Of a DNA stretch of 64,000 nt, positions 49,860-62,141 are shown piece by piece (within the stretch, counting starts at the first letter, position 1; each line of letters opens with the position of its first letter). Made by a program: the position numbers and the translations under genes. Origin of the DNA: Hydractinia symbiolongicarpus (lineage: Eukaryota > Cnidaria > Hydrozoa > Anthoathecata > Hydractiniidae); assembly GCF_029227915.1 (NCBI RefSeq), contig NC_079877.1, positions 31,585,851 to 31,649,850 on the forward strand, given 5' to 3'. Under the pieces are notes generated by a model that was given only the letters and a program-made list of their open reading frames with translations, searched no databases and was not told the origin of the DNA.

Positions 49860-51920
49860 TCAGCGCGAACTAACGACTAGGATTCGTCCCACAGTAAAAA
49901 ATGACTTATTTATCTAAATTTTTAAATAAAGCGCTACAACAGGGCCTAGTGTAATCGCTGAGTTCCAGCAATCATGTCGAATTAAGAAGAATGTTATTCC
50001 TTGGAGTCCAATTGGCTCATTTATCACATTTATAACGTCACAGTCCAGAATCAGTTCAATTAAGTCCCACAGTCAATCGTTTCACAGTTAAAAGCGATTC
50101 AACTTAGTAATATCGGAAAAAAATCACTAAATAAATGTTGGTACGAATATATGACGCAACCGTTGTAACTCAAACGGATTGACACCGTTAGAAAGTCATT
50201 GAAATGTAGTTTTTAAAACTGTCTCTATTTTTTCAGCTGGCGATAACGGCCACGATTGGTCCCACAGTAAGAGAAGACTTATTTATCTACATTTTTAGGT
50301 AAAGCGCTACCACAGAGCCTAGTGTAATCGCTGAAATCCAGCAATCATGTCATATTAAGATGAATGTTATTCCTTGGAGTCCAATAGGCTCATTTATCAC
50401 ATTTATAAGGTCACAGTCCAGAATCAGTTTAATTAATTTCCACAGTCAATCGTTTCACTGTTAAAAGCAATACAACTTAGTAATGTCCGAAGAAAATCAC
50501 TAAATATATGTTGGTGCGAATATGTGACGCAACCGTTGCAACTCAAACGGATTGACACCGTTAGAAAGTCAATGAAATGTAGTTTTTGAAACTGTCTCTA
50601 TTTCTTCAGCGCGAACAAACGACTAGGATTCGTCCCACAGTAAAAAATGACTTATTTATCAAAATTTTTAAATAAAGCGCTGCAACAGGGCCTAGTGTAA
50701 TCGCTGAGTTCCAGCAATCATGTCGAATTAAGAAGAATGTTATTCCTTGGAGTCCAATTGGCTCATTTATCACATTTATAAGGTCACAGTCCAGAATCAT
50801 TTCAATTAAGTCCCACAGTCAATCGTTTCACTGTTAAAAGCGATTCAACTTAGTAATATCGGAAAAAAATCACTAAATAAATGTTGGTACGAATATATGA
50901 CGCAACCGTTGTAACTCAAACGGATTGACACCGTTAGAAAGTCATTGAAATGTAGTTTTTAAAACTGTCTCTATTTTTTCAGCGGGCGATAACGGCCACG
51001 ATTGGTCCCACAGTAAGAGAAGACTTATTTATCTACATTTTTAGGTAAAGCGCTACCACAGAGCCTAGTGTAATCGCTGAAATCCAGCAATCATGTCATA
51101 TTAAGATGAATGTTATTCCTTGGAGTCCAATAGGCTCATTTATCACATTTATAAGGTCACAGTCCAGAATCAGTTTAATTAATTCCCACAGTCAATCATT
51201 TCACTGTTAAAAGCAATACAACTTAGTAATGTCGGAAGAAAATCACTAAATATATGTTGGTGCGAATATGTGACGCAACCGTTGCAACTCAAACGGATTG
51301 ACACCGTTAGAAAGTCAATGAAATGTAGTTTTTGAAACTGTCTCTATTTCTTCAGCGCGAACTAAAGACTAGGATTCGTCCCACAGTAAAAAATGACTTA
51401 TTTATCTAAATTTTTAAATAAAGCGCTACAACAGGGCCTAGTGTAATCGCTGAGTTCCAGCAATCATTGCGAATTAAGAAGAATGTTATTCCTTGGAGTC
51501 CAATTGGCTCATTTATCACATTTATAAGGTCACAGTCCAGAATCAGTTCAATTAAGTCCCACAGTCAATCGTTTCACTGTTAAAAGCGATTCAACTTAGT
51601 AATATCGGAAAAAAATCACTAAATAAATGTTGGTACAAATATATGACGCAACCGTTGTAACTCAAACGGATTGACACTGTTAGAAAGTCATTGAAATGTA
51701 GTTTTTAAAACTGTCTCTATTTTTTCAGCGGGCGATAACAGCCACGATTGGTCCCACAGTAAGAGAAGACATATTTATCTACATTTTTAGGTAAAGCGCT
51801 ACCACAGAGCCTAGTGCAATCGCTGAAATCCAGCAATCATGTCATATTAAGAAGAATGTTATTCCTTGGAGTCCAATAGGCTCATTTATCACATTTATAA
51901 GGTCACAGTCCAGAATCAGT
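49860..51920. repeat. Two-monomer tandem (746 bp, about 2.8 copies)
   Basis: CAGTCCAGAATCA anchors at 50,041, 50,787 and 51,533 give an exact 746-bp period. Two monomer types alternate: one with AAATGTTGGTACGAATATATG and TTTTTTCAGCGGGCGATAAC, the other with TATATGTTGGTGCGAATATG and GCGAACTAACGACTAGG. The third copy ends near 51,920, where TTCAATTAACTCCCTCAG appears. Confidence 0.83.
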
Positions 51921-52800
51921 TCAATTAACTCCCTCAGTAAATCGTTTCAATGTTAAAAGCAATACAACTTAGTAATATCGGAAGAAAATCACTAAATACA
52001 TGCTGGTACGAATATGTGACGCAACCGTTGCAACTGAAACGGATTGACACCGTTAGAAAGTCAATGAAATGTAGTTTTTGAAACTGTCTCTATTTCTTCA
52101 GCGCGAACTAACGACTAGCATTCGTCCCACAGTAAAAAATGACTTATTTATCTTAATTTTTTAATAAAGCGCTACCACAGCGCCCAGTGAAATTGCTGAG
52201 TTCCAGCAATCATGTCAAATTAAGAAGAATGTTATTCCTTGGAGAACAATTGGCTCATTTTTCACATTTATAAGGTCACAGTCCAGAATCAGTTTAATTA
52301 ATTCCCACAGTTAATCGTTTCACTGTTAAAAGCAATACAACTTAGTAATGTAGGAAGAAAATCACTATGTACATGTTGGTGCGAATATGTGACGCAACCG
52401 TTGCAACTCAAACGGATTAAAACTGTTAGAAAGTCAATGAAATGTAGTTTTTGAAACTGTCTCTATTTCTTCAGGGCGAACTAACGACTAGGATTCGACC
52501 CACAGTTAAAAATGACATATTTATCTTAATTTTTTAATAAAGCGCTACCACAGCGACCAGTGTAATCGCTGAGTTCTAGCAATCATGTCAAATTAAGAAG
52601 AATGTTATTCCTTGGAGAACAACTGGCTCATTTTTCACATTGATAAGGTCACAGTCCAGAATCAGTTCAATTAACTCCCTAGTCAATCGTTTCACTGTTA
52701 AAAGCGATGCAACCTAGTAACATCCGAATACTATCGCTAAATACATGTTGGTACGAATACGTTACGCACCCGTTGTAACTCAAACAGATTGACACCGTTT
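50770..52800. repeat. 2.0-kb segment duplicated at 57,109-59,139 (offset 6,339, 17 monomers)
   Basis: Both copies carry CAGCGGGCGATAAC followed by GCCACGATTGG, AACTCCCTCAGTAAATCG, CATGCTGGTACGAATATG, CACTATGTACATGTTGGTGC and ACGTTACGCACCCG. They part near 52,800/59,139: the first continues CCGTTTAAAAGTCATTG, the second CCGTTAGAAAGTCAATG. Confidence 0.82.
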
Positions 52801-54941
52801 AAAAGTCATTGAAATGTAGTTTTTAAAACTGTCTCTATTTCTTCAGCGCGCGATAACGGCCAGGATTGGTCCCACAGTAAGAGAAGACTTATTTATCTAC
52901 ATTTTTAGGTAAAGCGCTACCACAGAGCCTAGTGTAATCGCTGAAATCCAGCAATCATGTCATATTAAGAAGAATGTTATTCCTTGGAGTCCAATAGGCT
53001 CATTTATCACATTTATAAGGTCACAGTCCCGAATCAGTTTAATTAGTTCCCACAGTCAATCGTTTCACTGTTAAAAGCAATACAACTTAGTAATGTCGGA
53101 AGAAAATCACTAAATATATGTTGGTGCGAATATGTGACGCAACCGTTGCAAATGAAACGGATTGACACCGTTAGAAAGTCAATGAAATGTAGTTTTTGAA
53201 ACTGTCTCTATTTCTTCAGCGCGAACTAACGACTAGGATTCGTCCCACAGTAATAAATGACTTATTTATCTTAATTCTTTAATAAAGCGCTACCACAGCG
53301 CCCAGTGTAATCGCTGAGTTCCAGCAATCATGTCAAATTAAGAAGAATGTTATTCCTTGGAAAACAATTGGCTCATTTTTCACATTTATAAGGTCACAGT
53401 CCAGAATCAGTTTAATTAATTCCCACAGTCAATCGTTTCACTGTTAAAAGCAATACAACTTAGTAATGTCGGAAGAAAATCACTAAATACATGTTGGTGC
53501 GAATATGTGACGTAACCGCTGCAACTCAAACGGACTAAAACTGATAGAAAGTCAATGAAATGTAGTTTTTGAAACTGTCTCTACTTCTTCAGCACGAACT
53601 AACGACTAGGATTCGTCCCACAGTAAAAAATGACCAATTTATCTTAATTTTTTAATAAAGCGCTACCACAGCGCCCAGTGAAATCGCTGAGTTCCAGCAA
53701 TCATGTCAAATTAAGAAGAAAGTTATTCCTTGGAGAACAATTGGCTCATTTATCACATTTATAAGGTCAAAGTCGGAAATCAGATCAGTTAAGTCCCACA
53801 GTCAAACGTTTCACTGCTAAAAGCGATTCAACCTAGTAATATCCGAATACTATCGCTAAATTCATGTGGGGAAGAATATGTGACGCAACCGTTGGAACTC
53901 AAACGGATTGATACCGTTAGAAAGTCAATGAAATGTAGTTTTTGAAACTGTCGCTATTTCTTCAGCGCGCGAAAACGGCTATGATTGTTCCCACAGTAAA
54001 AAATGACTTATTTACTTAAATTTTTAAATGAAGCGCTACCACAGCGCCCAGTGTAATCGCTGAGTTCCGGCAATCATGTCAAATTAAGACGAATGTTATT
54101 TCTTGGAGTCCAGTAGGCTCACTTATCATATTTATAAGGTCACAGCCCAAAGTTAGTTCAATTAAGTCCCATAGTCAAGCGTTTCACTGTTAAAAGCGAT
54201 GCAACCTAGTAATATCCCAATACTATCGCTAAATACATGTTGGTATGAATATGTGACGCAACCGTTGTAACTCAAACAGATTTATACCGCTAGAAAGTCA
54301 ATGAAATGTAGTTTTTGAAACTGTCTCTATTTCTTCAGCGCGAACTAACGGCTAGGATTGGTCCCACAGTAAAAAATGACTTATTTATCTTAATTTTTTA
54401 ACAAAGCGCTACCACAGGGCCTAGTGTACTCGCTGATTTCCAGCAATCATGTCAAATTAAGAAGAATGTTATTCCTTGGAAAACAATTGCCTCATTTATC
54501 ACATTTATAAGGTCACAGTCCAGAATCAGTTTAATTAATTCCCACAGTCAATCGTTTCACTGTTAAAAGCAATACAACTTAGTAATGTAGGAAGAAAATC
54601 ACTAAGTACATGTTGGTGCGAATATGTGACGCAACCGTTGCAACTCAAACGGATTAAAACTGTTAGAAAGTCAATGAAATGTAGTTTTTGAAACTGTCTC
54701 TATTTCTTCAGCGCGAACTAACGACTAGGATTCGACCCACAGTGAAAAATGACTTATTTATCTAAATTTTTAAATAAAGCGCTACAACAGGGCCTAGTGT
54801 ACTCGCTGAATTCCAGCAATCATGTCGAATTAAGAAGATTCTTATTCCTTGGAGTCCAATTGGCTCATTTATCACATTTATAAGGTCACAGTCCAGAATC
54901 AGTTCAATTAAGTCCCACAGTCAATCGTTTCACTGTTAAAA
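52801..54941. repeat. Second copy of the 44,990-47,110 block (offset 7,831)
   Basis: The region follows the 44,990-47,110 order monomer by monomer with a few per cent difference, for example GGGGAAGAATATG at about 53,877 against GGGGACGAATATG at about 46,037. At 54,842 AAGATTCTTATTCC replaces AAGATTGTTATTCC. The copies separate near 54,942. Confidence 0.8.
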
Positions 54942-55403
54942 GCAATACAACTTAGTAATGTCGGAAGAAAATCACTAAATATATGTTGGTGCGAATATGT
55001 GACGCAACCGTTGCAACTCAAATGGATTGACACCGTTAGAAAGTCAATGAAATGTAGTTTTTGAAACTGTCTCTATTTCTTCAGCGCCAACTAACGACTA
55101 GGATTCGTCCCACAGTAAAAAATGACTTATTTACCTTAATTCTTTAATAAAGCGCTACCACAGCGCCCAGTGAAATCGCTGAGTTCCAGCAATCATGTCA
55201 AATTAAGAAGAAAGTTATTCCTTGGAGAACAATTGGCTCATTTATCACATTTATAAGGTCAAAGTCGGAAATCAGATCAATTAAGTCCCACAGTCAAACG
55301 TTTCACTGCTAAAAGCGATTCAACCTAGTAATATCCGAATACTATCGCTAAATTCATGTGGGAATGAATATGTGACGCAACCGTTGGAACTCAAACAGAT
55401 TGA
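54285..55403. repeat. Three-monomer tandem (1,119 bp), copy 1
   Basis: The TACCGCTAGAAAGTC anchor at 54,285 repeats at 55,404. CTAGTGTACTCGCTGATTTC is at 54,421 and 55,540, and CTTATTCCTTGGAGTCC at 54,841 and 55,960. The unit overlaps the right end of the 7,831-bp-offset duplicate, which shows that duplications of different scale are layered. Confidence 0.82.
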
Positions 55404-56515
55404 TACCGCTAGAAAGTCAATGAAATGTAGTTTTTGAAACTGTCTCTATTTCTTCAGCGCGAACTAACGGCTAGGATTGGTCCCACAGTAAAAAATGACT
55501 TATTTATCTTAATTTTTTAACAAAGCGCTACCACAGGGCCTAGTGTACTCGCTGATTTCCAGCAATCATGTCAAATTAAGAAGAATGTTATTCCTTGGAA
55601 AACAATTGCCTCATTTATCACATTTATAAGGTCACAGTCCAGAATCAGTTTAATTAATTCCCACAGTCAATCGTTTCACTGTTAAAAGCAATACAACTCA
55701 GTAATGTAGGAAGAAAATCACTAAGTACATGTTGGTGCGAATATGTGACGCAACCGTTGCAACTCAAACGGATTAAAACTGTTAGAAAGTCAATGAAATG
55801 TAGTTTTTGAAACTGTCTCTATTTCTTCAGCGCGAACTAACGACTAGGATTCGACCCACAGTGAAAAATGACTTATTTATCTAAATTTTTAAATAAAGCG
55901 CTACAACAGGGCCTAGTGTACTCGCTGAATTCCAGCAATCATGTCGAATTAAGAAGATTCTTATTCCTTGGAGTCCAATTGGCTCATTTATCACATTTAT
56001 AAGGTCACAGTCCAGAATCAGTTCAATTAAGTCCCACAGTCAATCGTTTCACTGTTAAAAGCAATACAACTTAGTAATGTCGGAAGAAAATCACTAAATA
56101 TATGTTGGTGCGAATATGTGACGCAACCGTTGCAACTCAAATGGATTGACACCGTTAGAAAGTCAATGAAATGTAGTTTTTGAAACTGTCTCTATTTCTT
56201 CAGCGCGAACTAACGACTAGGATTCGTCCCACAGTAAAAAATGACTTATTTACCTTAATTCTTTAATAAAGCGCTACCACAGCGCCCAGTGAAATCGCTG
56301 AGTTCCAGCAATCATGTCAAATTAAGAAGAAAGTTATTCCTTGGAGAACAATTGGCTCATTTATCACATTTATAAGGTCAAAGTCGGAAATCAGATCAGT
56401 TAAGTCCCACAGTCAAACGTTTCACTGCTAAAAGCGATTCAACCTAGTAATATCCGAATACTATCGCTAAATTCATGTGGGGATGAATATGTGACGCAAC
56501 CGTTGGAACTCAAAC
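55404..56515. repeat. Three-monomer tandem, copy 2
   Basis: It matches copy 1 at offset 1,119 with few differences, for example TCAGCGCGAACTAACG at about 56,200 against TCAGCGCCAACTAACG at 55,081. The right edge is at about 56,515, where CGGATTGATACCGTTAG replaces CAGATTGATACCGCTAG. Confidence 0.8.
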
Positions 56516-57108
56516 GGATTGATACCGTTAGAAAGTCAATGAAATGTAGTATTTGAAACTGTCGCTATTTCTTCAGCTCGCGAAAACGGCTATGATTGTT
56601 CCCACAGTAAAAAATGACTTATTTACTTAAATTTTTAAATGAAGCGCTACCACAGCGCCCAGTGTAATCGCTGAGTTCCGGCAATCATGTCAAATTAAGA
56701 CGAATGTTATTTCTTGGAGTCCAGTAGGCTCACTTATCACATTTATAAGGTCACAGCCCAAAGTTAGTTCAATTAAGTCCCATAGTCAAGCGTTTCACTG
56801 TTAAAAGCGATGCAACCTAGTAATATCCCAATACTATCGTAAATACATGTTGGTATGAATATGTGACGCAACCGTTGTAACTCAAACAGATTTATACCGC
56901 TAGAAAGTCAATGAAATGTAGTTTTTGAAACTGTCTCTATTTCTTCAGCGCGAACTAACGGCTAGGATTGGTCCCACATTAAAAAATGACTTATTTATCT
57001 TAATTTTTTAACAAAGCGCTACCACAGGGCCTAGTGTACTCGCTGATTTCCAGCAATCATGTCAAATTAAGAAGAATGTTATTCCTTGGAAAACGATTGC
57101 CTCATTTA
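56516..57108. repeat. Right-type satellite between tandem blocks
   Basis: These are ordinary monomers resembling 46,090-46,700 and 53,920-54,530 (GAAAACGGCTATGATTGTTCC, then GGAGTCCAGTAGGCTCAC). CTATCGTAAATACATG near 56,833 lacks the usual CT before AAATAC. The same short form occurs at about 49,005. Confidence 0.72.
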
Positions 57109-59139
57109 TCACATTTATAAGGTCACAGTCCAGAATCAGTTCAATTAAGTCCCACAGTCAATCTTTTCACTGTTAAAAGCGATTCAACTTAGTAATATCG
57201 GAAAAAAATCACTAAATAAATGTTGGTACGAATATATGACGCAACCGTTGTAACTCAAACGGATTGACACCTTTAGAAAGTCATTGAAATGTAGTTTTTA
57301 AAACTGTCTCTATTTTTTCAGCGGGCGATAACGGCCACGATTGGTCCCACAGTAAGAGAAGACTTATTTATCTACATTTTTAGGTAAAGCGCTACCACAG
57401 AGCCTAGTGTAATCGCTGAAATCCAGCAATCATGTCATATTAAGATGAATAATATTCCTTGGAGTCCAATAGGCTCATTTATCACATTTATAAGGTCACA
57501 GTCCAGAATCAGTTTAATTAATTCCCACAGTCAATCGTTTCACTGTTAAAAGCAATACAACTTAGTAATGTCGGAAGAAAATGACTAAATATATGTTGGT
57601 GCGAATATGTGACGCATTCGTTGCAACTCAAACGGATTGACACCATTAGAAAGTCAATGAAATGTAGTTTTTGAAACTGTCTCTATTTCTTCAGCGCGAA
57701 CTAACGACTAGGATTCGTCCCACAGTAAAAAATGACTTATTTATCTAAATTTTTAAATAAAGCGCTACAACAGGGCCTAGTGTAATCGCTGAGTTCCAGC
57801 AATCATGTCGAATTAAGAAGAATGTTATGCCTTGGAGTCCAATTGGCTCATTTATCACATTTATAAGGTCACAGTCCAGAATCAGTTCAATTAAGTCCCA
57901 CAGTCAATCGTTTCACTGTTAAAAGCGATTCAACTTAGTAATATCGGAAAAAAATCACTAAATAAATGTTGGTACGAATATATGACGCAACCGTTGTAAC
58001 TCAAACGGATTGACACCGTTAGAAAGTCATTGAAATGTAGTTTTTAAAACTGTCTCTATTTTTTCAGCGGGCGATAACGGCCACGATTGGTCCCACAGTA
58101 AGAGAAGACATATTTATCTACATTTTTAGGTAAAGCGCTACCACAGAGCCTAGTGTAATCGCTGAAATCCAGCAATCATGTCATATTAAGAAGAATGTTA
58201 TTCCTTGGAGTCCAATAGGCTCATTTATCACATTTATAAGGTCACAGTCCAGAATCAGTTCAATTAACTCCCTCAGTAAATCGTTTCAATGTTAAAAGCA
58301 ATACAACTTAGTAATATCGGAAGAAAATCACTAAATACATGCTGGTACGAATATGTGACGCAACCGTTGTAACTCAAACGGATTGACACCGTTAGAAAGT
58401 CAATGTAATGTAGTTTTTGAAACTGTCTCTATTTCTTCAGCACGAACTAACGACTAGCATTCGTCCCACAGTAAAAAATGACTTATTTATCTTAATTTTT
58501 TAATAAAGCGCTACCACAGCGCCCAGTGAAATTGCTGAGTTCCAGCAATCATGTCAAATTAAGAAGAATGTTATTCCTTGGAGAACAATTGGCTCATTTT
58601 TCACATTTATAAGGTCACAGTCCAGAATCAGTTTAATTAATTCCCACAGTCAATCGTTTCACTGTTAAAAGCAATACAACTTAGTAATGTAGGAAGAAAA
58701 TCACTATGTACATGTTGGTGCGAATATGTGACGCAACCGTTGCAACTCAAACGGATTAAAACTGTTAGAAAGTCAATGAAATGTAGTTTTTGAAACTGTC
58801 TCTATTTCTTCAGGGCGAACTAACGACTAGGATTCGACCCACAGTTAAAAATGACATATTTATCTTAATTTTTTAATAAAGCGCTACCACAGCGACCAGT
58901 GTAATCGCTGAGTTCTAGCAATCATGTCAAATTAAGAAGAATGTTATTCCTTGGAGAACAACTGGCTCATTTTTCACATTGATAAGGTCACAGTCCAGAA
59001 TCAGTTCAATTAACTCCCTAGTCAATCGTTTCACTGTTAAAAGCGATGCAACCTAGTAACATCCGAATACTATCGCGTAATACATGTTGGTACGAATACG
59101 TTACGCACCCGTTGTAACTCAAACAGATTGACACCGTTA

Positions 59140-60649
59140 GAAAGTCAATGAAATGTTGTTTTTGGAACTGTCTCTATTTCTTCAGCGCGCGATAACGGCT
59201 AGGATTGGTATCACTGCAAAAAATACCTTATTTATCTTATTTTTTTAACAAAGCGCTACCACAGAGCCTAAGGTAATCGCAGAATTCCGGCAATCATGTC
59301 AAATTAAGAAGAATGTTATTCCTTGGAGACCAATTGGCTCATTTATCACATTTATAAGGTCACAGTCTAGAATCAGTTCAATTAAGTCCCACAGTCAATC
59401 GTTTCACTGTTAAAAGCGATACAACTTAGTAATATCGGAAAAAAATCACTAAATAAATGTTGGTACGAATATATGACGCAACCGTTGTAACTCAAACGGA
59501 TTGACACCGTTAGAAAGTCATTGAAATGTAGTTTTTAAAACTGTCTCTATTTTTTCAGCGCGCGATACCGGCCAGGATTGGTCCCACAGTAAGAGAAGAC
59601 TTATTTATCTACATTTTTAGGTAAAGTGCTACCACAGAGCCTAGTACAATCGCTGAAACCCAGGAATCATGTCATATTAAGAAGAATGTTATTCCTTGGA
59701 GTCCAATAGGCTCATTTATCACATTTATGAGGTCAAAGTCCAAAATCAGTTCAATTAAGTCCCATAGTCAAGCGTTTCACTGTTAAAAGCAATGCAACCT
59801 AGTAATATCCGAATACTATCGCTAAATACATGTTGGTATGAATATGTGACGCAACCGTTGTAATTCAAACAGATTTATACCGCTAGAAAGTCAATGACAT
59901 GTAGTCTTTGAAGCTGTTCCTATTTATTCAGTGCGTGCTAACGGCCAGGATTGGTCCCACAGTAAAAAATGACTCATTTATCTTAATTTTTTATTAAAGC
60001 GCTACCACAGCGCCCAGTGTAATCGCTGAGTTCTAGCAATCATGTCAAATTAAGAAGAATGCTATTCCTTGGTGACCAACTGGCTCATTTATCCCATTTA
60101 TAAGGACAAAGTCCAAAATCAGTTCAATTAAGTCCCACAACCAATCGTTTCACTGTTAAAAGCGATGCAACCTAGTAATATTCGAAAACTATCGCTAAAT
60201 ACATGTTGGTACGAATATGTGACGCAACCGTTGTAACTAAAACGGATTTAAACCGCTATAAAGTCAATGAAATGTAGTCTTTGAAACTGTTCCCACTTGT
60301 TCGGCGAATGCTAACGGCCAGGATTGGTCCCACAGTAAGAAAAGACTTATTTATCTAAATTTTTAAATAAAGCGCTACCACAGCGCCCAGTGTAATCGCT
60401 GAGTTCCAGCAATCATGTCAAGTTAAAGAGAATGTAATTCCTTGGCGAACAATTGGCTCATTTTTCACATTTATAAGGTTACAGTCCAGAATCAGTTTAA
60501 TTAATTCCCACAGTCAATCGTTTCACTGTTAAAAGCAATACAACTTAGTAATGTCGGAAGAAAATCACTAAATACATGTTGGTACGAATATGTGACGCAA
60601 CCGTTGTAACTCAAACGGATTGACACCGTTAGAAAGTCAATGAAATGTA
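59140..60649. repeat. Divergent, poorly ordered satellite monomers
   Basis: Consecutive monomers differ strongly from each other and from the flanks. They include GGTATCACTGCAAAAAATAC (about 59,207), the TTTATACCGCTAGAAAG/TGTTCCTATTTATTCAG class (about 59,875-59,930) and TGTTCCCACTTGTTCGGCG (about 60,288). No tandem higher-order period is apparent. Such divergent monomers resemble the copy at the window's left edge. Confidence 0.72.
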
Positions 60650-62141
60650 GTTTTTGAAACCGTCTCTATTTCTTCAGCGCGAACTAACGACTAGGATTCG
60701 CACCACAGTAAAAAATGACTTATTTATCTTAATTTTTTAATAAAGCGCTACAACAGCGCCCAGTGTAATCGCTGAGTTCTAGCAATCATGTCAAATTAAG
60801 AAGAATGTTATTCCTTGGCGAACAATTGGCTCATTTTTCACATTTATAAGGTCACAGTCCAGAATCAGTTTAATTAATTCCCACAGTCAATCGTTTCACT
60901 GTTAAAAGCAATACAACTTAGTAATGTCGGAAGAAAATTACTAAATACATGTCGGTGCGAATATGTGACGCAACCGTTGTAACTCAAACGGATTTACGCC
61001 GATAGAAATTCAATGAAATGTAGTCTTTGGAACTGTTCCTAATTATTCAGCGCGTGCTAACAGCCAAGATTGGTCCCACCGTGAGAAAAGTCTTTTTTAT
61101 GTAAATTTTTAAATAAAGCGCTACCACAGAGCCTAATGTAATCGCTGAATTCCAGAAATCATGTCAAATTAAGAAGAATGCTATTCCTTGGAGACCAATT
61201 TGCTCATTTATCACATTTATAAGGTCACAGTCCAGAATCAGTTCAATTAAGTCCCACAGTCAATCGTTTCACTGTTATAAGCCATACAACTTAGTAATAT
61301 CGGAAAAAAATCACTAAATACATGTTGGTACGAATATATGACGCAACCGTTGTAACTCAAACGGATTGACACCGTTAGAAAGTCTTTGAAATGTAGTTTT
61401 TAAAACTGTCTCTATTTCTTCAGCGCGCGATAACGGCCAGGATTGTTCCCACAGTAGGAGAAGACTTATTTATCTACATTTTTAGGTAGAGCGCTACCAC
61501 AGAGCCTAGTGAAATCGCTGAAATCCAGCAATCATGTCATATTAAGAAGAATGTAATTCCTTGGAGTCCAGTAGGCTCATTTATCACATTTATAAGGTCA
61601 CAGCCCAGAATCAGTTTCATTAATTCCCACAGTCAATCGTTTCACTGTTAAAAGCAATACAACTTAGTAATGTCGGAAGAAAATCACTAAATATTTGTTA
61701 GTGCGAATATGTGACGCAACCGTTGCAACTCAAACGGATTGACACCGTTAGAAAGTCAATGAAATGTAGTTTTTGAAACTGTCTCTTTTTCTTCAGCGCA
61801 AACTAACGACTAGGATTCGCACCACAGTAAACAATGACTTATTTATCTTAATTTTTTATTAAAGCGCTACCACAGCGCCCAGTGTAATCGTTGAGTTCCA
61901 GCAATCATTTCAAATTAAGAAGAATGTTATTCCTTGGCAAACAATTGGCTCATTTTTCACATTTATAAGGTTACAGTCCAGAATCAGTTTAATTAATTCC
62001 CACAGTCAATCGTTTCACTGTTAAAAGCAATACAACTTAGTAATGTCGGAAGAAAATCACTAAATATTTGTTAGTGCGAATATGTGACGCAACCGTTGCA
62101 ACTCAAACGGATTGACACCGTTAGAAAGTCAATGAAATGTA
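60650..62141. repeat. Four-monomer tandem (1,492 bp), copy 1
   Basis: ATATGTGACGCAACCG followed by GGATTTACGCCGATAG at 60,961 recurs at 62,453, an offset of 1,492. Shared rare words include CAAGATTGGTCCCACCGTGA, AGTCTTTTTTATGTAAATTT, CAGTAGGAGAAGACTTA and ATATTTGTTAGTGCG. Confidence 0.83.

Noticed and set aside
50606-50800. Minus-strand open reading frame of 64 codons
   Set aside because: It is a chance frame in one copy of a 746-bp dimer. The corresponding frame is not kept open in the other copies.
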